Shown: positions 6,038-13,442, counted from the first letter of the stretch. The stretch: 18,337 nt of DNA from Pelotomaculum sp. UBA1371 (GCA_002305915.1 DBRJ01000001.1:1-18337); one strand, 5' to 3'. The notes: a model not told the origin generated them from the sequence alone. Made by a program: numbers and translations.

Positions 6038-6826
6038 TTAGGCCCCGGGGCTTCCTGCCCTGCCGCCTGCGGCCGCTTTGATAATGCCCAGGAAACTGTC
6101 AACTTCAAGACTGGCGCCCCCCACAAGGGCTCCGTCAATATCCGGCATGGCCATCAACCCGGCGGTGTTTCCCGGTTTGACGCTTCCGCCGTACTGGATG
6201 CGCACCCGTCCGGCAGCTTCGCTGCCGTACAAATCCCTGACAACCGCGCGGATGTAGCCGATTACCTGCTGGGCATCCTCTTCCGAGGCCGTTTTTCCCG
6301 TGCCGATAGCCCATACCGGCTCGTAGGCTATGACCAGGCCGGCCACCTGCTCCGGTGTCAGACCTGCCAGGCCGGCCACCGTCTGGTCGTGCACCACCTG
6401 CCTGGTAACGCCCGCTTCCCGCTCCGCCAGCCTTTCTCCCACACACATTACCGGGACCAGGCCGTGCGGCAGAACAGCCTTGATCTTGCGGTTAACCAGC
6501 TCGTTGGTCTCTCCGAAATACTGCCGCCTTTCCGAGTGACCTATGATCACGTAGCGGCAGCCGGCATCTTTAAGCATCACAGGTGAAATTTCCCCGGTAA
6601 AGGCTCCCCTGTCCTCCCAGTGGACATCCTGGGCGCCGGCGGCTATTTCCGTGCCCCGCAGGGCTGCGGCCACCGGAACCAGGGCGGTAAAGGGAGGACA
6701 AACCGCCACCTCGACTCCTTTAAACCCTGCTGCGGCCTGTTTCAATTCCTGCACGAAGGAAACCGCCTCGGGTACGGTTTTAAACATTTTCCAGTTTCCT
6801 GCAATGAGCGGCCTGCGGCCCTCCAT
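6038..6826 (-). CDS. tpiA: triosephosphate isomerase
   Basis: This TIM-barrel enzyme interconverts dihydroxyacetone phosphate and glyceraldehyde 3-phosphate. The N-terminus RPLIAGNWKMFKT carries the substrate-binding Asn and Lys. Then come GAQDVHWEDRGAFTGEIS, the catalytic His block YVIIGHSERRQYFGE, the catalytic Glu in AYEPVWAIGTGKTAS (loop 6 region), and the phosphate-binding IQYGGSVKPGN and DGALVGGASL. Two adjacent ATG codons (6829 and 6826) are possible. I prefer the second because TAAGGAG then stands 5 nt away rather than 2. The product is 262 residues, a little longer than usual because of an Ala/Gly-rich tail (AAAGGRAGSPGA). It lies 303 bp after pgk, an unusually long gap for this operon. 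Confidence 0.96.
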   Translation of the reverse strand: MEGRRPLIAGNWKMFKTVPEAVSFVQELKQAAAGFKGVEVAVCPPFTALVPVAAALRGTEIAAGAQDVHWEDRGAFTGEISPVMLKDAGCRYVIIGHSERRQYFGETNELVNRKIKAVLPHGLVPVMCVGERLAEREAGVTRQVVHDQTVAGLAGLTPEQVAGLVIAYEPVWAIGTGKTASEEDAQQVIGYIRAVVRDLYGSEAAGRVRIQYGGSVKPGNTAGLMAMPDIDGALVGGASLEVDSFLGIIKAAAGGRAGSPGA

Positions 6827-6829
6827 CAT

Positions 6830-7132
6830 TACTCCTTACCCCCTTCCTTCTTCAAAGGTTCCCGCCGCAAGTCTGTCACAGCCGGCCCCGCCCCCGGTCA
6901 CCGGCCCGGAAAACAAAAGGATGACGCTTCGCAAAAAATGCGGCCTGGAACCTGTACTTCAAGCTCAACCCCGGCTTAAGGCCGGGCCTCCCCGCTCAAC
7001 GCAACATCCTCCCGGCAGACCTGTGGGGTCTTGCTGCGCCAAAGTCAATCATCAAGCCGGCCTTACCAGCCCGGAGCAAAGCCCGGGTATAGTTCAGCTG
7101 CACCCCGGCCGGGCTCCGTCCCCAAAACGAGG
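6830..7132. other. 303-base pgk-tpiA spacer with G+C-rich inverted repeats, no gene seen
   Basis: No reading frame with coding character is present on either strand. CCCGGC (6970-6975) and GCCGGG (6981-6986) form a 6-bp stem with a 5-nt loop. TAAGGCCGG (6977-6985) can alternatively pair with CCGGCCTTA (7057-7065), giving two mutually exclusive folds. AGCCCGG also occurs twice close together (about 7068-7074 and 7080-7086). No U-tract and no recognised riboswitch motif were found, and no clear promoter. The G+C-rich composition makes chance pairing likely, so regulation is only a possibility. Confidence 0.45.
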
Positions 7133-8320
7133 TTACTTGTCCAGCAGCGCCACTACTCCCGGAAGTTCCTTTCCCTCCAGAAACTCGAGGGCCGCGCCGC
7201 CCCCCGTGGAAATATGGGTGAGCTGGTCGGCCACTCCCGCCTGTTTTACAGCAGCTACGGAGTCGCCGCCGCCCACTACGGTAATGCCTTTAACCTGGCT
7301 CAGCTCCCGGGCGATGGCTTCGGTTCCCCCCGCAAAGGGCTTCATTTCAAAAACACCCATGGGCCCGTTCCAGAACACTGTCCTGGCGTTTTTCATGGCT
7401 GCGGCAAAATGGCCCAGGGTCTCAGGTCCAATATCCAGGGCCATAAAGTCAGGGGGGATTTTGTCCACAGGTACTGTTGACGGCTCAGCATCGGGGGCCG
7501 CCCCGGGCGCCGCCACTACGTCCACGGGTAGAAGCAGCTGAACGTCCCTGTTTTTAGCCTTCTTCATCAAATTCCTGGCTATTTCCAGTTTGTCGGCCTC
7601 CAGCAGGGACTTGCCGATATCGAACCCCTGGGCCTTGAGAAAGGTATTGGCCATCCCGCCTCCGATAATCAGGATGTCCACCTTTTCGATCAGATTTGAA
7701 AGAACGGCGATCTTATCCGAAACTTTAGCCCCGCCGATAATCGCTGCAAAGGGGGACTCGGGGTTTGCCAGCAGCCGGCCCAGCATGTCCAGTTCCTTTT
7801 CCATTAAAAAACCTGCCACTGCGGGCAGAAATTCAGTGACTCCCTCGGTAGAGGCGTGGGCCCGGTGAGCAGTCCCGAAAGCGTCATTGACATAAATGTC
7901 AGCCAGGTCTGCCAGCATTTTGGCAAAATTCTCGTCGTTCTTCTCTTCCTCCGGATAAAAGCGCACATTCTCCAGGAGGACTACATCCCCGCCCTGCATC
8001 TGCTCAACAGCGGACCGGGGGACTTCACCCACAGCTTCGTCCACCTTCTTCACCGGCCTGTCCAGCAGTTCAGACAGGCGTGCAGCTACGGGGTCCATTT
8101 TATATTTTTCGTCTACTTTGCCCTTTGGGCGCCCGAGGTGTGAAACAAGTATGACTTTTGACTTTTGTTGAATTAAATAATCGATGGTGGGCAGGGCTGC
8201 CCGGATCCGGGTATCGTCGGAAACCCGCCCGCTCTCCTTATTCAGGGGCACATTAAAATCTACCCGGACAAGTACCCGCTTCCCCGCCACGTCAAGCTCC
8301 CTTACTGTCTTTTTGGCCAT
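7133..8320 (-). CDS. pgk: phosphoglycerate kinase
   Basis: Pgk transfers phosphate between 1,3-bisphosphoglycerate and ADP. The 395-residue two-lobed kinase is of typical length. Visible blocks are KRVLVRVDFNVPL near residue 20, VILVSHLGRPKG, ENVRFYPEEEKND, VNDAFGTAHRAHAS, the nucleotide-domain IIGGAKVSDKIAVL, FWNGPMGVFE and the C-terminal GITVVGGGDSVAAV. ATG at 8320 was chosen because AAAGGGGTG precedes it by 7 nt and the protein then starts MAKKTVREL as in relatives; the open frame continues upstream only through the structured leader. It lies second in the operon, 138 bp after gap, with a large inverted repeat in between. Confidence 0.97.
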   Translation of the reverse strand: MAKKTVRELDVAGKRVLVRVDFNVPLNKESGRVSDDTRIRAALPTIDYLIQQKSKVILVSHLGRPKGKVDEKYKMDPVAARLSELLDRPVKKVDEAVGEVPRSAVEQMQGGDVVLLENVRFYPEEEKNDENFAKMLADLADIYVNDAFGTAHRAHASTEGVTEFLPAVAGFLMEKELDMLGRLLANPESPFAAIIGGAKVSDKIAVLSNLIEKVDILIIGGGMANTFLKAQGFDIGKSLLEADKLEIARNLMKKAKNRDVQLLLPVDVVAAPGAAPDAEPSTVPVDKIPPDFMALDIGPETLGHFAAAMKNARTVFWNGPMGVFEMKPFAGGTEAIARELSQVKGITVVGGGDSVAAVKQAGVADQLTHISTGGGAALEFLEGKELPGVVALLDK

Positions 8321-8351
8321 ATACAAACACCCCTTTTTTTGGACATCCCTG

Positions 8352-8422
8352 GAAAGCGCTGCCAGAACATTCACCCGCCGCCGTTGCCCCGGCCCGCGCA
8401 AAAATGTTGTCGCAGCGCTTTC
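8352..8422 (-). promoter_or_regulatory. long hairpin in the gap-pgk intergenic leader
   Basis: GAAAGCGCTGC (8352-8362) and GCAGCGCTTTC (8412-8422) are perfect 11-bp inverted arms. Inside, after a small internal loop, AACATT (8366-8371) pairs with AATGTT (8403-8408), and the apex is G+C-rich with further short pairing. The 71-nt structure lies 31 nt upstream of the pgk start and just before its ribosome binding site. On the minus strand the 3' arm is followed by CAGGGATG and then an A-run, not a U-run, so it is not an intrinsic terminator. A processing, stability or ligand-sensing element is plausible. Confidence 0.65.
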
Positions 8423-8458
8423 TTACCCTGGGAATAAATTGTCCTTAAAAACCTGCCC

Positions 8459-9511
8459 TTATTCTCTTGAGGCCATGTACATCAACAGGTCCAGCACCCG
8501 CTGGGAATAACCCCACTCGTTATCGTACCAGGCGATTACTTTGGCCATATTATCGCCTATAACCATGGTGGAGAGGGCGTCTATGATAGCCGAATGGGGA
8601 TTGCCGTTATAGTCTATGGAAACCAGGGGCAGCTCGCAATACTCCAGGATCCCCTTTAAGGGACCTGCCGCGGCCTCTTGAAAAGCCCGGTTAATCTCAG
8701 CAGCGGAAGCGGTCCTGGTCAGTTCCACCACAAGGTCCACCACTGAAACATTGGGCGTCGGGACCCGCATGGCAAATCCGCTCAGCTTTCCTTTCAGCTC
8801 CGGAAGCACCAGGGCCACAGCCTTGGCTGCCCCGGTTGTGGTGGGGATAATGTTCAGGTTGGCCGCCCTGGACCTGCGCATATCCCGGTGGGGCATATCC
8901 AGGAGTTGCTGGTCGTTGGTATAGGCGTGAATGGTGGTCATAAGCCCTTTTTCGATTCCGAAATTTTCATGGAGCACTTTGGCAACCGGGGCCAGGCAGT
9001 TGGTGGTGCAGGAAGCGTTTGACACCACATGGTGCAGGGAAGGGTCATACTGATCCTCGTTTACCCCCATTACTACAGTCATGCACTCGCCCTTGGCCGG
9101 AGCGCTCAAAACAACTTTCCGGGCGCCGGCCTGGATGTGCTTGGCCGCGTCATCTTTATTGTTGAACCTTCCCGTGGACTCCACCACAAATTCGACTCCA
9201 AGCTCTTTCCAGGGTAATAGCGTGGGATCGCCTTCAGCCAGCAGCAGGACTTCATGACCGTCAACCACAATTGCACGGTTGTCCCGGGCACTGACCTCTG
9301 CGTCAAATGTGCCGTGAATGGAATCGTACTTCAGCATGTGGGCCACAGATTGGGCATAGGTATCGGTTACCGCAATTCTCCGGGACTTATGATTGACAGC
9401 CATAACCTCTATGTCCGGTCGTTTTAAAGCGCATCTCAGGACGTCACGGCCTATTCTTCCGAGACCATTAATCCCTATTTTCACCCCATTAGTACTACCC
9501 GCTCCTTTCAT
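8459..9511 (-). CDS. gap: type I glyceraldehyde-3-phosphate dehydrogenase, GapB-like
   Basis: Gap oxidises glyceraldehyde 3-phosphate to 1,3-bisphosphoglycerate, or runs the reverse in gluconeogenesis. The Rossmann start is VKIGINGLGRIGRDVLR; the catalytic block SNASCTTNCLAP has Cys168 (350-residue numbering); PTTTGAAKAVALVLPELKGKL and AWYDNEWGYSQRV follow. The residue that is Asp in NAD-specific enzymes is His41, followed by KSRR and an insertion of about eight residues. The C-terminal run NPHSAIIDALSTMV resembles B. subtilis GapB. NADP(H) use is therefore likely but inferred. The start is uncertain: ATG at 9511 has only a weak AGG, while GTG at 9484 gives the canonical N-terminus but has AAAGGAG 17 nt away. 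It is the first gene of the operon; no cggR precedes it. Confidence 0.95.
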   Translation of the reverse strand: MKGAGSTNGVKIGINGLGRIGRDVLRCALKRPDIEVMAVNHKSRRIAVTDTYAQSVAHMLKYDSIHGTFDAEVSARDNRAIVVDGHEVLLLAEGDPTLLPWKELGVEFVVESTGRFNNKDDAAKHIQAGARKVVLSAPAKGECMTVVMGVNEDQYDPSLHHVVSNASCTTNCLAPVAKVLHENFGIEKGLMTTIHAYTNDQQLLDMPHRDMRRSRAANLNIIPTTTGAAKAVALVLPELKGKLSGFAMRVPTPNVSVVDLVVELTRTASAAEINRAFQEAAAGPLKGILEYCELPLVSIDYNGNPHSAIIDALSTMVIGDNMAKVIAWYDNEWGYSQRVLDLLMYMASRE

Positions 9512-9545
9512 TAGTATACCTAATTAACCACATTCTATGAAATAG

Positions 9546-9575
9546 TATATACTTTAATTCTCTATATGTTGATAA
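9546..9575 (-). promoter_or_regulatory. candidate promoter for the gap operon
   Basis: On the minus strand TTATCA (9575-9570) is 18 nt from TATATA (9551-9546), within an A+T-rich stretch containing the palindrome AGTATATACT (9544-9553). Matches are modest, and overlapping alternatives (TATACT, TAGAAT) exist, so the exact start is open. No CggR-type operator (paired CGGGAC) is visible. Confidence 0.4.
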
Positions 9576-9611
9576 GTTCCTTCCAATTTAAAAATATTTA
9601 ACAGAATTACA

Positions 9612-9636
9612 GGGTACCAACTTGTTGTCAGTACCC
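9612..9636 (-). terminator. weak terminator-like hairpin after rpoN
   Basis: GGGTAC (9612-9617) and GTACCC (9631-9636) form a 6-bp stem, extended by CAAC/GTTG (9618-9621 and 9624-9627) across a 3-nt bulge. On the minus strand it is followed by a T-rich but interrupted stretch (TGTAATTCTGTT). It lies 20 nt beyond the rpoN stop and before the gap promoter region, where a terminator would be expected. Confidence 0.4.
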
Positions 9637-9656
9637 CCCGTAGTGTGTGGTTTTTC

Positions 9657-11081
9657 CTAATATCTTTTTCTTTTGCGGATGGCGGCGATTCCCAGTTCAT
9701 CCCGGTACTTGGCCACAGTACGTCTGGATATGGTAATTCCGCGCCTCCGGAACATTTCAGAAATTTGTTGATCGTTCAGCGGAGACCTGGCGTCCTCCCG
9801 GGCCACGATCTCCTGAAGCATTTTTTTAATGCTTTCAGATGAAGTGGTGGTTCCGGCCGAGTTGCTTAAACCCGTGGAAAAGAAATATTTCATCTCGAAA
9901 ACACCCTGGGGAGTCTGAATGTATTTGTTTGAAGTAGCCCTGCTGACAGTGGACTCGTGCAGGCCCACCATCCCGGCCACCTTCTTCAGGTTCAGCGGTT
10001 TTAGGTATTTCACACCCCGATCCAAAAAGTCCCTTTGCAGTTCAACCAGGCAGTTGGCGACCTTGTACAGGGTCAGTCTTCTCTGTTCAATACTTCTGAT
10101 TAACCAGGCCGCTGCATTCAACTTGCTTTCCACAAAGCGGCGGGTCCTGGAGTCATGGTTTTTATCCTTGGAGAGCACGGAGCGGTAGGTCGCATTTATG
10201 GTAATACGTGGAATAGCCACATCGTTCACCAGTATAACATATTCACCCTCTACCTTTTCCAGAATAATATCCGGAATTATATAGCGGGTACTGTGCAAAT
10301 TCGAAAAATTACGGCCAGGTTTGGGATCAAGAGTTTTTAAGAGATCAGCTGCCTGCTGGACAGTCTGGACAGTTATACCCAGTTCCTGGGCAATCCGGTT
10401 CAACTTACCCTTGGACAGATCCACCAGGTAGTTTTTAATCAGACTTTCCAGTACGATATCTTTAATTCCCAACTGCTTAACCTGAATTAAAAGGCATTCC
10501 TCCAGGTTCCTGGCCCCGACCCCGGGCGGGTCAAAGCCCTGGATCACACTAAGCATATCATTAACACTGGACTCGCTCACACCAAGACGCAAAGCTACTT
10601 CCTCCAGGGATATCCGCAGGTATCCATGTTCATCAAGGTTACCAATAATATATTCGCCGATTAACCGGTCTGCATCATTGCAGGGGGTCAGGTTCAACTG
10701 AAATAAAAGGTGCTCGGAAAGCGTCAACGACTGCGACAGGAAATTCTCGTAACTGTAATCTTCCTGCTCCTGAATCCTTTCCTGGCGGACTACCCCGAGA
10801 TCGCTGCTGTCCTGAAAATACTCTTCCCAGTCCAGATCATATTCTTTTCTGTCCGTATCTTCATCACCGGCCGTATTTTGTTCATCTCCAATCCCGGCCT
10901 CTTCCCCTCTTTCGACCTCGTCTTCCCTCAACTCCAGCAAGGGGTTTTCCTCAAGCTGTTGTTCAATATACATGGAGAGTTCAAGCGCAGAAAGCTGCAA
11001 AACAGTAATGGCCTGGCGCAATTCGGGGGTCATGATTAACTTTTGAGTTTGTTCAACATTAAGCCCATAACCCATTCGCAT
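9657..11081 (-). CDS. rpoN: RNA polymerase sigma-54 factor
   Basis: Sigma-54 directs RNA polymerase to -24/-12 promoters and needs AAA+ activators. The 474-residue protein has region I with the Gln/Leu-rich LNVEQTQKLIMTPELRQAI and VLQLSALELSMYIEQQLEENPLLE. A strongly acidic region II linker follows (about residues 50-100), then the core-binding domain (FDPPGVGARNLEECL). The helix-turn-helix is LKKVAGMVGLHESTVSRA, and the RpoN box is SRRTVAKYRD at residues 452-461, almost at the C-terminus. ATG at 11081 was chosen because GAGGAG is 11 nt upstream; the GTG at 11093 sits directly on the ribosome binding site. It occupies the place before gap that cggR has in B. subtilis. No -24/-12 promoter was recognised in this window. 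Confidence 0.97.
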   Translation of the reverse strand: MRMGYGLNVEQTQKLIMTPELRQAITVLQLSALELSMYIEQQLEENPLLELREDEVERGEEAGIGDEQNTAGDEDTDRKEYDLDWEEYFQDSSDLGVVRQERIQEQEDYSYENFLSQSLTLSEHLLFQLNLTPCNDADRLIGEYIIGNLDEHGYLRISLEEVALRLGVSESSVNDMLSVIQGFDPPGVGARNLEECLLIQVKQLGIKDIVLESLIKNYLVDLSKGKLNRIAQELGITVQTVQQAADLLKTLDPKPGRNFSNLHSTRYIIPDIILEKVEGEYVILVNDVAIPRITINATYRSVLSKDKNHDSRTRRFVESKLNAAAWLIRSIEQRRLTLYKVANCLVELQRDFLDRGVKYLKPLNLKKVAGMVGLHESTVSRATSNKYIQTPQGVFEMKYFFSTGLSNSAGTTTSSESIKKMLQEIVAREDARSPLNDQQISEMFRRRGITISRRTVAKYRDELGIAAIRKRKRY

Positions 11082-11118
11082 TGCGTTTTTCACTCCTCAG
11101 AAGAAATGACAATATTCG

Positions 11119-11202
11119 TTATATTTTTAATTCTCTAAGGACCTGGCGTTTTCCTGCCTGCTCGTCCTGATCCAAGAGATATTCGCCAGGTAATTGTTTC
11201 AT
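11119..11202 (-). CDS. possible 27-residue small ORF upstream of rpoN
   Basis: From ATG at 11202 to TAA at 11119 an open frame of 27 codons begins MKQLPGEYLL and ends LRELKI. The peptide is charged (many Asp, Glu, Lys, Arg) and looks helical, unlike a random translation. An in-frame TGA three codons before the ATG fixes its upper limit. Against it, the only Shine-Dalgarno-like sequence (CAGGA) touches the ATG. The stretch is also delimited by an 8-bp inverted repeat (ACCTGGCG and CGCCAGGT arms), so it may be a structured RNA instead. It lies 37 nt before rpoN and could be a leader peptide. I know no family for it. Confidence 0.3.
   Translation of the reverse strand: MKQLPGEYLLDQDEQAGKRQVLRELKI
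11142..11192 (-). repeat. 8-bp inverted repeat spanning the small ORF before rpoN
   Basis: ACCTGGCG (11142-11149 arm on plus) and CGCCAGGT (11185-11192) are exact inverted copies separated by 35 nt. In RNA they would close a large stem-loop about 60 nt before the rpoN start. No U-tract follows. Chance is possible for an 8-bp match, but the spacing suits a leader structure. Confidence 0.45.
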
Positions 11203-11266
11203 TCCTGATCAGCCCGGGTGCTGGTCCAAATTTTTGCGAAGATCATTATCTTTATTCCATACCGGC

Positions 11267-11884
11267 TTAACCGGCTGCCCCGTTCCCCTCCGGCCCTGCC
11301 TTGAACCGCCTGCGCAGGGCCATTACCACAGTGATTGTCAGGGAAAGACCCGCAGCGGTTATCAGAGCCAGCCCCGTCTGACCGGCTGCAAACAGATCCG
11401 GGTGCAGCCCCAGTCCGTAATCCATGAGGTCGTTAAGGATCATCCAGCAAGCAGTGAACATAATAACCCCGTGACCAGGCTGGAGTGTTTTAAGATAGAT
11501 AAATCCCTGCAGGGCCATACCAAGATGGGACACCCAGAGCATTCCTTCGGTAAACTCCAGCGGGCCGCCCTGGAGCCAGTAATGAGAAATCATTACGACC
11601 GCCCAGATTCCATACTTGATGGAAGCTGTCAGAGCCACGGTCTGAAACAGAAGCCTGCCCGTACCGGCCAGGCTGAGCAGCAGCGCCAGGGCAAAAAGGG
11701 TAGTAGACAGCGGACTGTCCGGGACAAAAGGCCAGTAATAATACGGTGTGCGGGCAAGCTGTTCACGGTACCAGTAATAACCATAAGCAGAGCCAACCGC
11801 ATTAATAATCACAAGGGGGATCATAAAGCGCCCCTGCCGGGGATTGTCCCAGAAGTCCTGCCAGAGCCTGAGCACTTGAGCCAA
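11267..11884 (-). CDS. YpjA-like DUF1405 integral membrane protein
   Basis: This is a 205-residue hydrophobic protein with several predicted membrane spans. The N-terminal segment has IPLVIINAVGSAYGYYWYREQL and the aromatic loop YYYWPFVPDSP, which is characteristic of the DUF1405 family (B. subtilis YpjA). Further spans lie around LFALALLLSLAG, IWAVVMISHYWL, MALQGFIYL and the C-terminal LALITAAGLSLTITVVMAL, followed by a basic tail. The biochemical function is unknown. The start is TTG at 11884, with AAGGA 10 nt upstream; no ATG is close. The gene follows the YvoF-like acyltransferase by 30 bp and precedes rpoN, so it is likely part of the whiA transcript. Family membership is recognised from memory of the motif pattern. 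Confidence 0.8.
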   Translation of the reverse strand: MAQVLRLWQDFWDNPRQGRFMIPLVIINAVGSAYGYYWYREQLARTPYYYWPFVPDSPLSTTLFALALLLSLAGTGRLLFQTVALTASIKYGIWAVVMISHYWLQGGPLEFTEGMLWVSHLGMALQGFIYLKTLQPGHGVIMFTACWMILNDLMDYGLGLHPDLFAAGQTGLALITAAGLSLTITVVMALRRRFKAGPEGNGAAG

Positions 11885-11914
11885 GAGAAAGACGTCCTTT
11901 TTAAGTTGGTAGTT

Positions 11915-12463
11915 TTAAACAGTCATTTCGGGGGAACCGGTCCCGGAATCCGCACCGGCTTCCGGACGCCCGGCGCCCACTTCCCGGCGCCTGATCCTGG
12001 CAGGAACACCAGCCGCCAGAGCCCCCGGGGGGATATCCCGGTTGACCAGGGAACCGGCCCCTACAACAGCCCCGTCACCGATCCGGACTCCCGGCAGGAT
12101 GGTGGCATTGGAACCAATCAAAACCCCCGCGCCAATCTCAACGGGGCCTTTGTGGTACTCCCGCACCAGGAATTCGTGAGTCAGAACCGTCACGTTGTAG
12201 CCGATGATAGTATTGTCCCCGATGGAGATGAGCTGCGGGAAAAAGACATCAAACATGGCCATCAGGCCCACTGACACATTCCTGCCCACCTTCATACCCA
12301 AAAAGTGACGGTATAACAGGTTTTTAAATTCTAAAAAGGGAAGGTAACGGCAAAAGGTAATAATTAAGAAATGAAAGGCAACCCTGGGGAGGCTTACCAA
12401 GCTGAATGAATACTGCATCGAGTTTTTTTCACCGGGAGAAGGGAACGATTTGTATTTTCTCAT
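11915..12463 (-). CDS. YvoF-like hexapeptide-repeat acyltransferase
   Basis: This 182-residue protein has a left-handed beta-helix made of hexapeptide repeats. Imperfect [LIV]-G-x-x-x-x turns run from IGDNTIIGYNVTVLTHEF through GAGVLIGSNATILPGVRIGDGAVVGAGSLVNRDIPPGALAAGVPARI. The His in LTHE is the likely catalytic base of this acetyltransferase fold. The N-terminal region (about residues 1-60, with RYLPFLEFKNLLYRHFLGMKVG) matches what I recall of B. subtilis YvoF. The acceptor is unknown. The ATG at 12463 overlaps the whiA TGA as ATGA, so translation is coupled to whiA. An alternative ATG at 12418 has GGTGA upstream but would lose the family-like MRKY start. The last 25 residues are low-complexity Gly/Ala/Pro/Glu and probably disordered. 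Confidence 0.85.
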   Translation of the reverse strand: MRKYKSFPSPGEKNSMQYSFSLVSLPRVAFHFLIITFCRYLPFLEFKNLLYRHFLGMKVGRNVSVGLMAMFDVFFPQLISIGDNTIIGYNVTVLTHEFLVREYHKGPVEIGAGVLIGSNATILPGVRIGDGAVVGAGSLVNRDIPPGALAAGVPARIRRREVGAGRPEAGADSGTGSPEMTV

Positions 12464-13407
12464 CCTTGCTTGCTCCGGATTTGATCGGCAATTTCTTCGA
12501 TCTTTCTCAAGCGGTGGTTGACCCCGGATTTACCCAGTCTGGGCTGAATCAAATCTCCCAGTTCCTTCAGGCTGGCATCGGGATACTTGATCCGGAGCAC
12601 TGCTATTTCCCGCAGGGATTCCGGAATTTGCTCCAAACCCACGGTATCCCTGATCAGTTCAATATTTTCCAGATGCCGCACTGCGGCATTGACTGTTTTA
12701 TTCAGGTTGGCTGTCTCGCAGTTGACCAGGCGGTTGACCTGGTTGCGCATATCTTTATAAATCCTGGCGTTTTCAAAATTGAGCAGTGCGGAGTGGGCCC
12801 CTACAATATTTAAAAAATCGCTGATTTGCTCGCTTTCTTTGAGGTATACAACAAACCAGTTTTTCCGCCTGCTGACTCTGGCAGGCAGATGCATTTTTTG
12901 CATCATTTTTTCAATATACCGGGCAAAGCTCTCGTTGCCCGTAATTATTTCCAGATGATAATTGCCTTCGGGACTGTTCACGGAACCCCCGCCCAAAAAA
13001 ACCCCTCTCAGGTAGGCCCGGCGGCAGCATTCCCGGCGGACCAGCTCGTCCCTTACAGCAATACTGCTCAGCCTTCCCGCGGCGTCCAGCATCCCCAGGC
13101 GCCGGAGAATTTCGCCCATGCCCGGCTGGGGGAGGATGCGCACCCAGTAAACGTTATTTTTTTTGAGCTGCGTCTTGCGCTGTACCAGAACCTCTGTTTG
13201 AAGCCCAAACAGAGTTTTGATCAGGGAAAAAATTTTTCTGGCTACTGCGGCGTTTTCGTTTATAATGCTCAGGGAAATCTGGCGTGAGCCGCTGATCTGG
13301 ATAGTCCCGTCCATTTTAATCAGGGCCGCAAGTTCCGCCAGGCGGCAGCAGGGCCGCTGCCCTGAAACCCGCGCCAGCTCATTTTTAGTTACCGCCGAAA
13401 AGGACAA
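12460..13407 (-). CDS. whiA: WhiA family DNA-binding regulator
   Basis: WhiA controls sporulation-septation in actinobacteria and affects division and chromosome segregation in Bacillus (YvcL). The 315-residue protein starts SFSAVTKNELARV. It has the degenerate LAGLIDADG endonuclease-like fold (ELAALIKMDGTIQI and AYLRGVFLGGGSVNSPEGNYHLEI) and a C-terminal helix-turn-helix domain with SLKELGDLIQPRLGKSGVNHRLRKIEEIA. The start is TTG at 13407, with GAGGGG 8 nt upstream. The in-frame ATG at 13434 lies within 3 nt of the promoter's TATAAT and would be upstream of the transcription start, so it is rejected. It follows yvcK, but across a terminator. The conserved rapZ-yvcK-whiA order is standard for firmicutes and actinobacteria; crh is absent here. 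Confidence 0.96.
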   Translation of the reverse strand: MSFSAVTKNELARVSGQRPCCRLAELAALIKMDGTIQISGSRQISLSIINENAAVARKIFSLIKTLFGLQTEVLVQRKTQLKKNNVYWVRILPQPGMGEILRRLGMLDAAGRLSSIAVRDELVRRECCRRAYLRGVFLGGGSVNSPEGNYHLEIITGNESFARYIEKMMQKMHLPARVSRRKNWFVVYLKESEQISDFLNIVGAHSALLNFENARIYKDMRNQVNRLVNCETANLNKTVNAAVRHLENIELIRDTVGLEQIPESLREIAVLRIKYPDASLKELGDLIQPRLGKSGVNHRLRKIEEIADQIRSKQG

Positions 13408-13436
13408 GCCATCTTCCCCTCTTTCCTCTTGCATAT

Positions 13437-13442
13437 ATTATA
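13437..13442 (-). promoter_or_regulatory. extended -10 promoter for whiA, abutting the yvcK terminator
   Basis: A perfect TATAAT on the minus strand is preceded by TGG (extended -10). The -35 position falls inside the terminator loop and is a poor match. The predicted start near 13430 would give a 23-nt leader with the GAGGGG site. The arrangement would let whiA be expressed separately from rapZ-yvcK. Confidence 0.6.

Noticed and set aside
6651..7541. 296-codon plus-strand frame
   Set aside because: Spans antisense tpiA, the spacer and antisense pgk; Pro/Ser/Ala-rich without a recognisable domain.
8352..8422. The gap-pgk hairpin as an intrinsic terminator
   Set aside because: No U-tract follows on the transcribed strand and pgk must be expressed downstream.
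11173..11189. Sigma-54-like promoter (TGGC...TTGG) before rpoN
   Set aside because: The spacing between the GG and the TTG element is off by two and the essential GC of the -12 element is missing.
11234..12274. 346-codon plus-strand frame
   Set aside because: Antisense to the YpjA- and YvoF-like genes, whose families are recognisable on the minus strand.
13408..13434. N-terminal extension of WhiA from ATG 13434
   Set aside because: The ATG is 2 nt from the TATAAT and upstream of the likely transcription start; the family N-terminus begins at the TTG.
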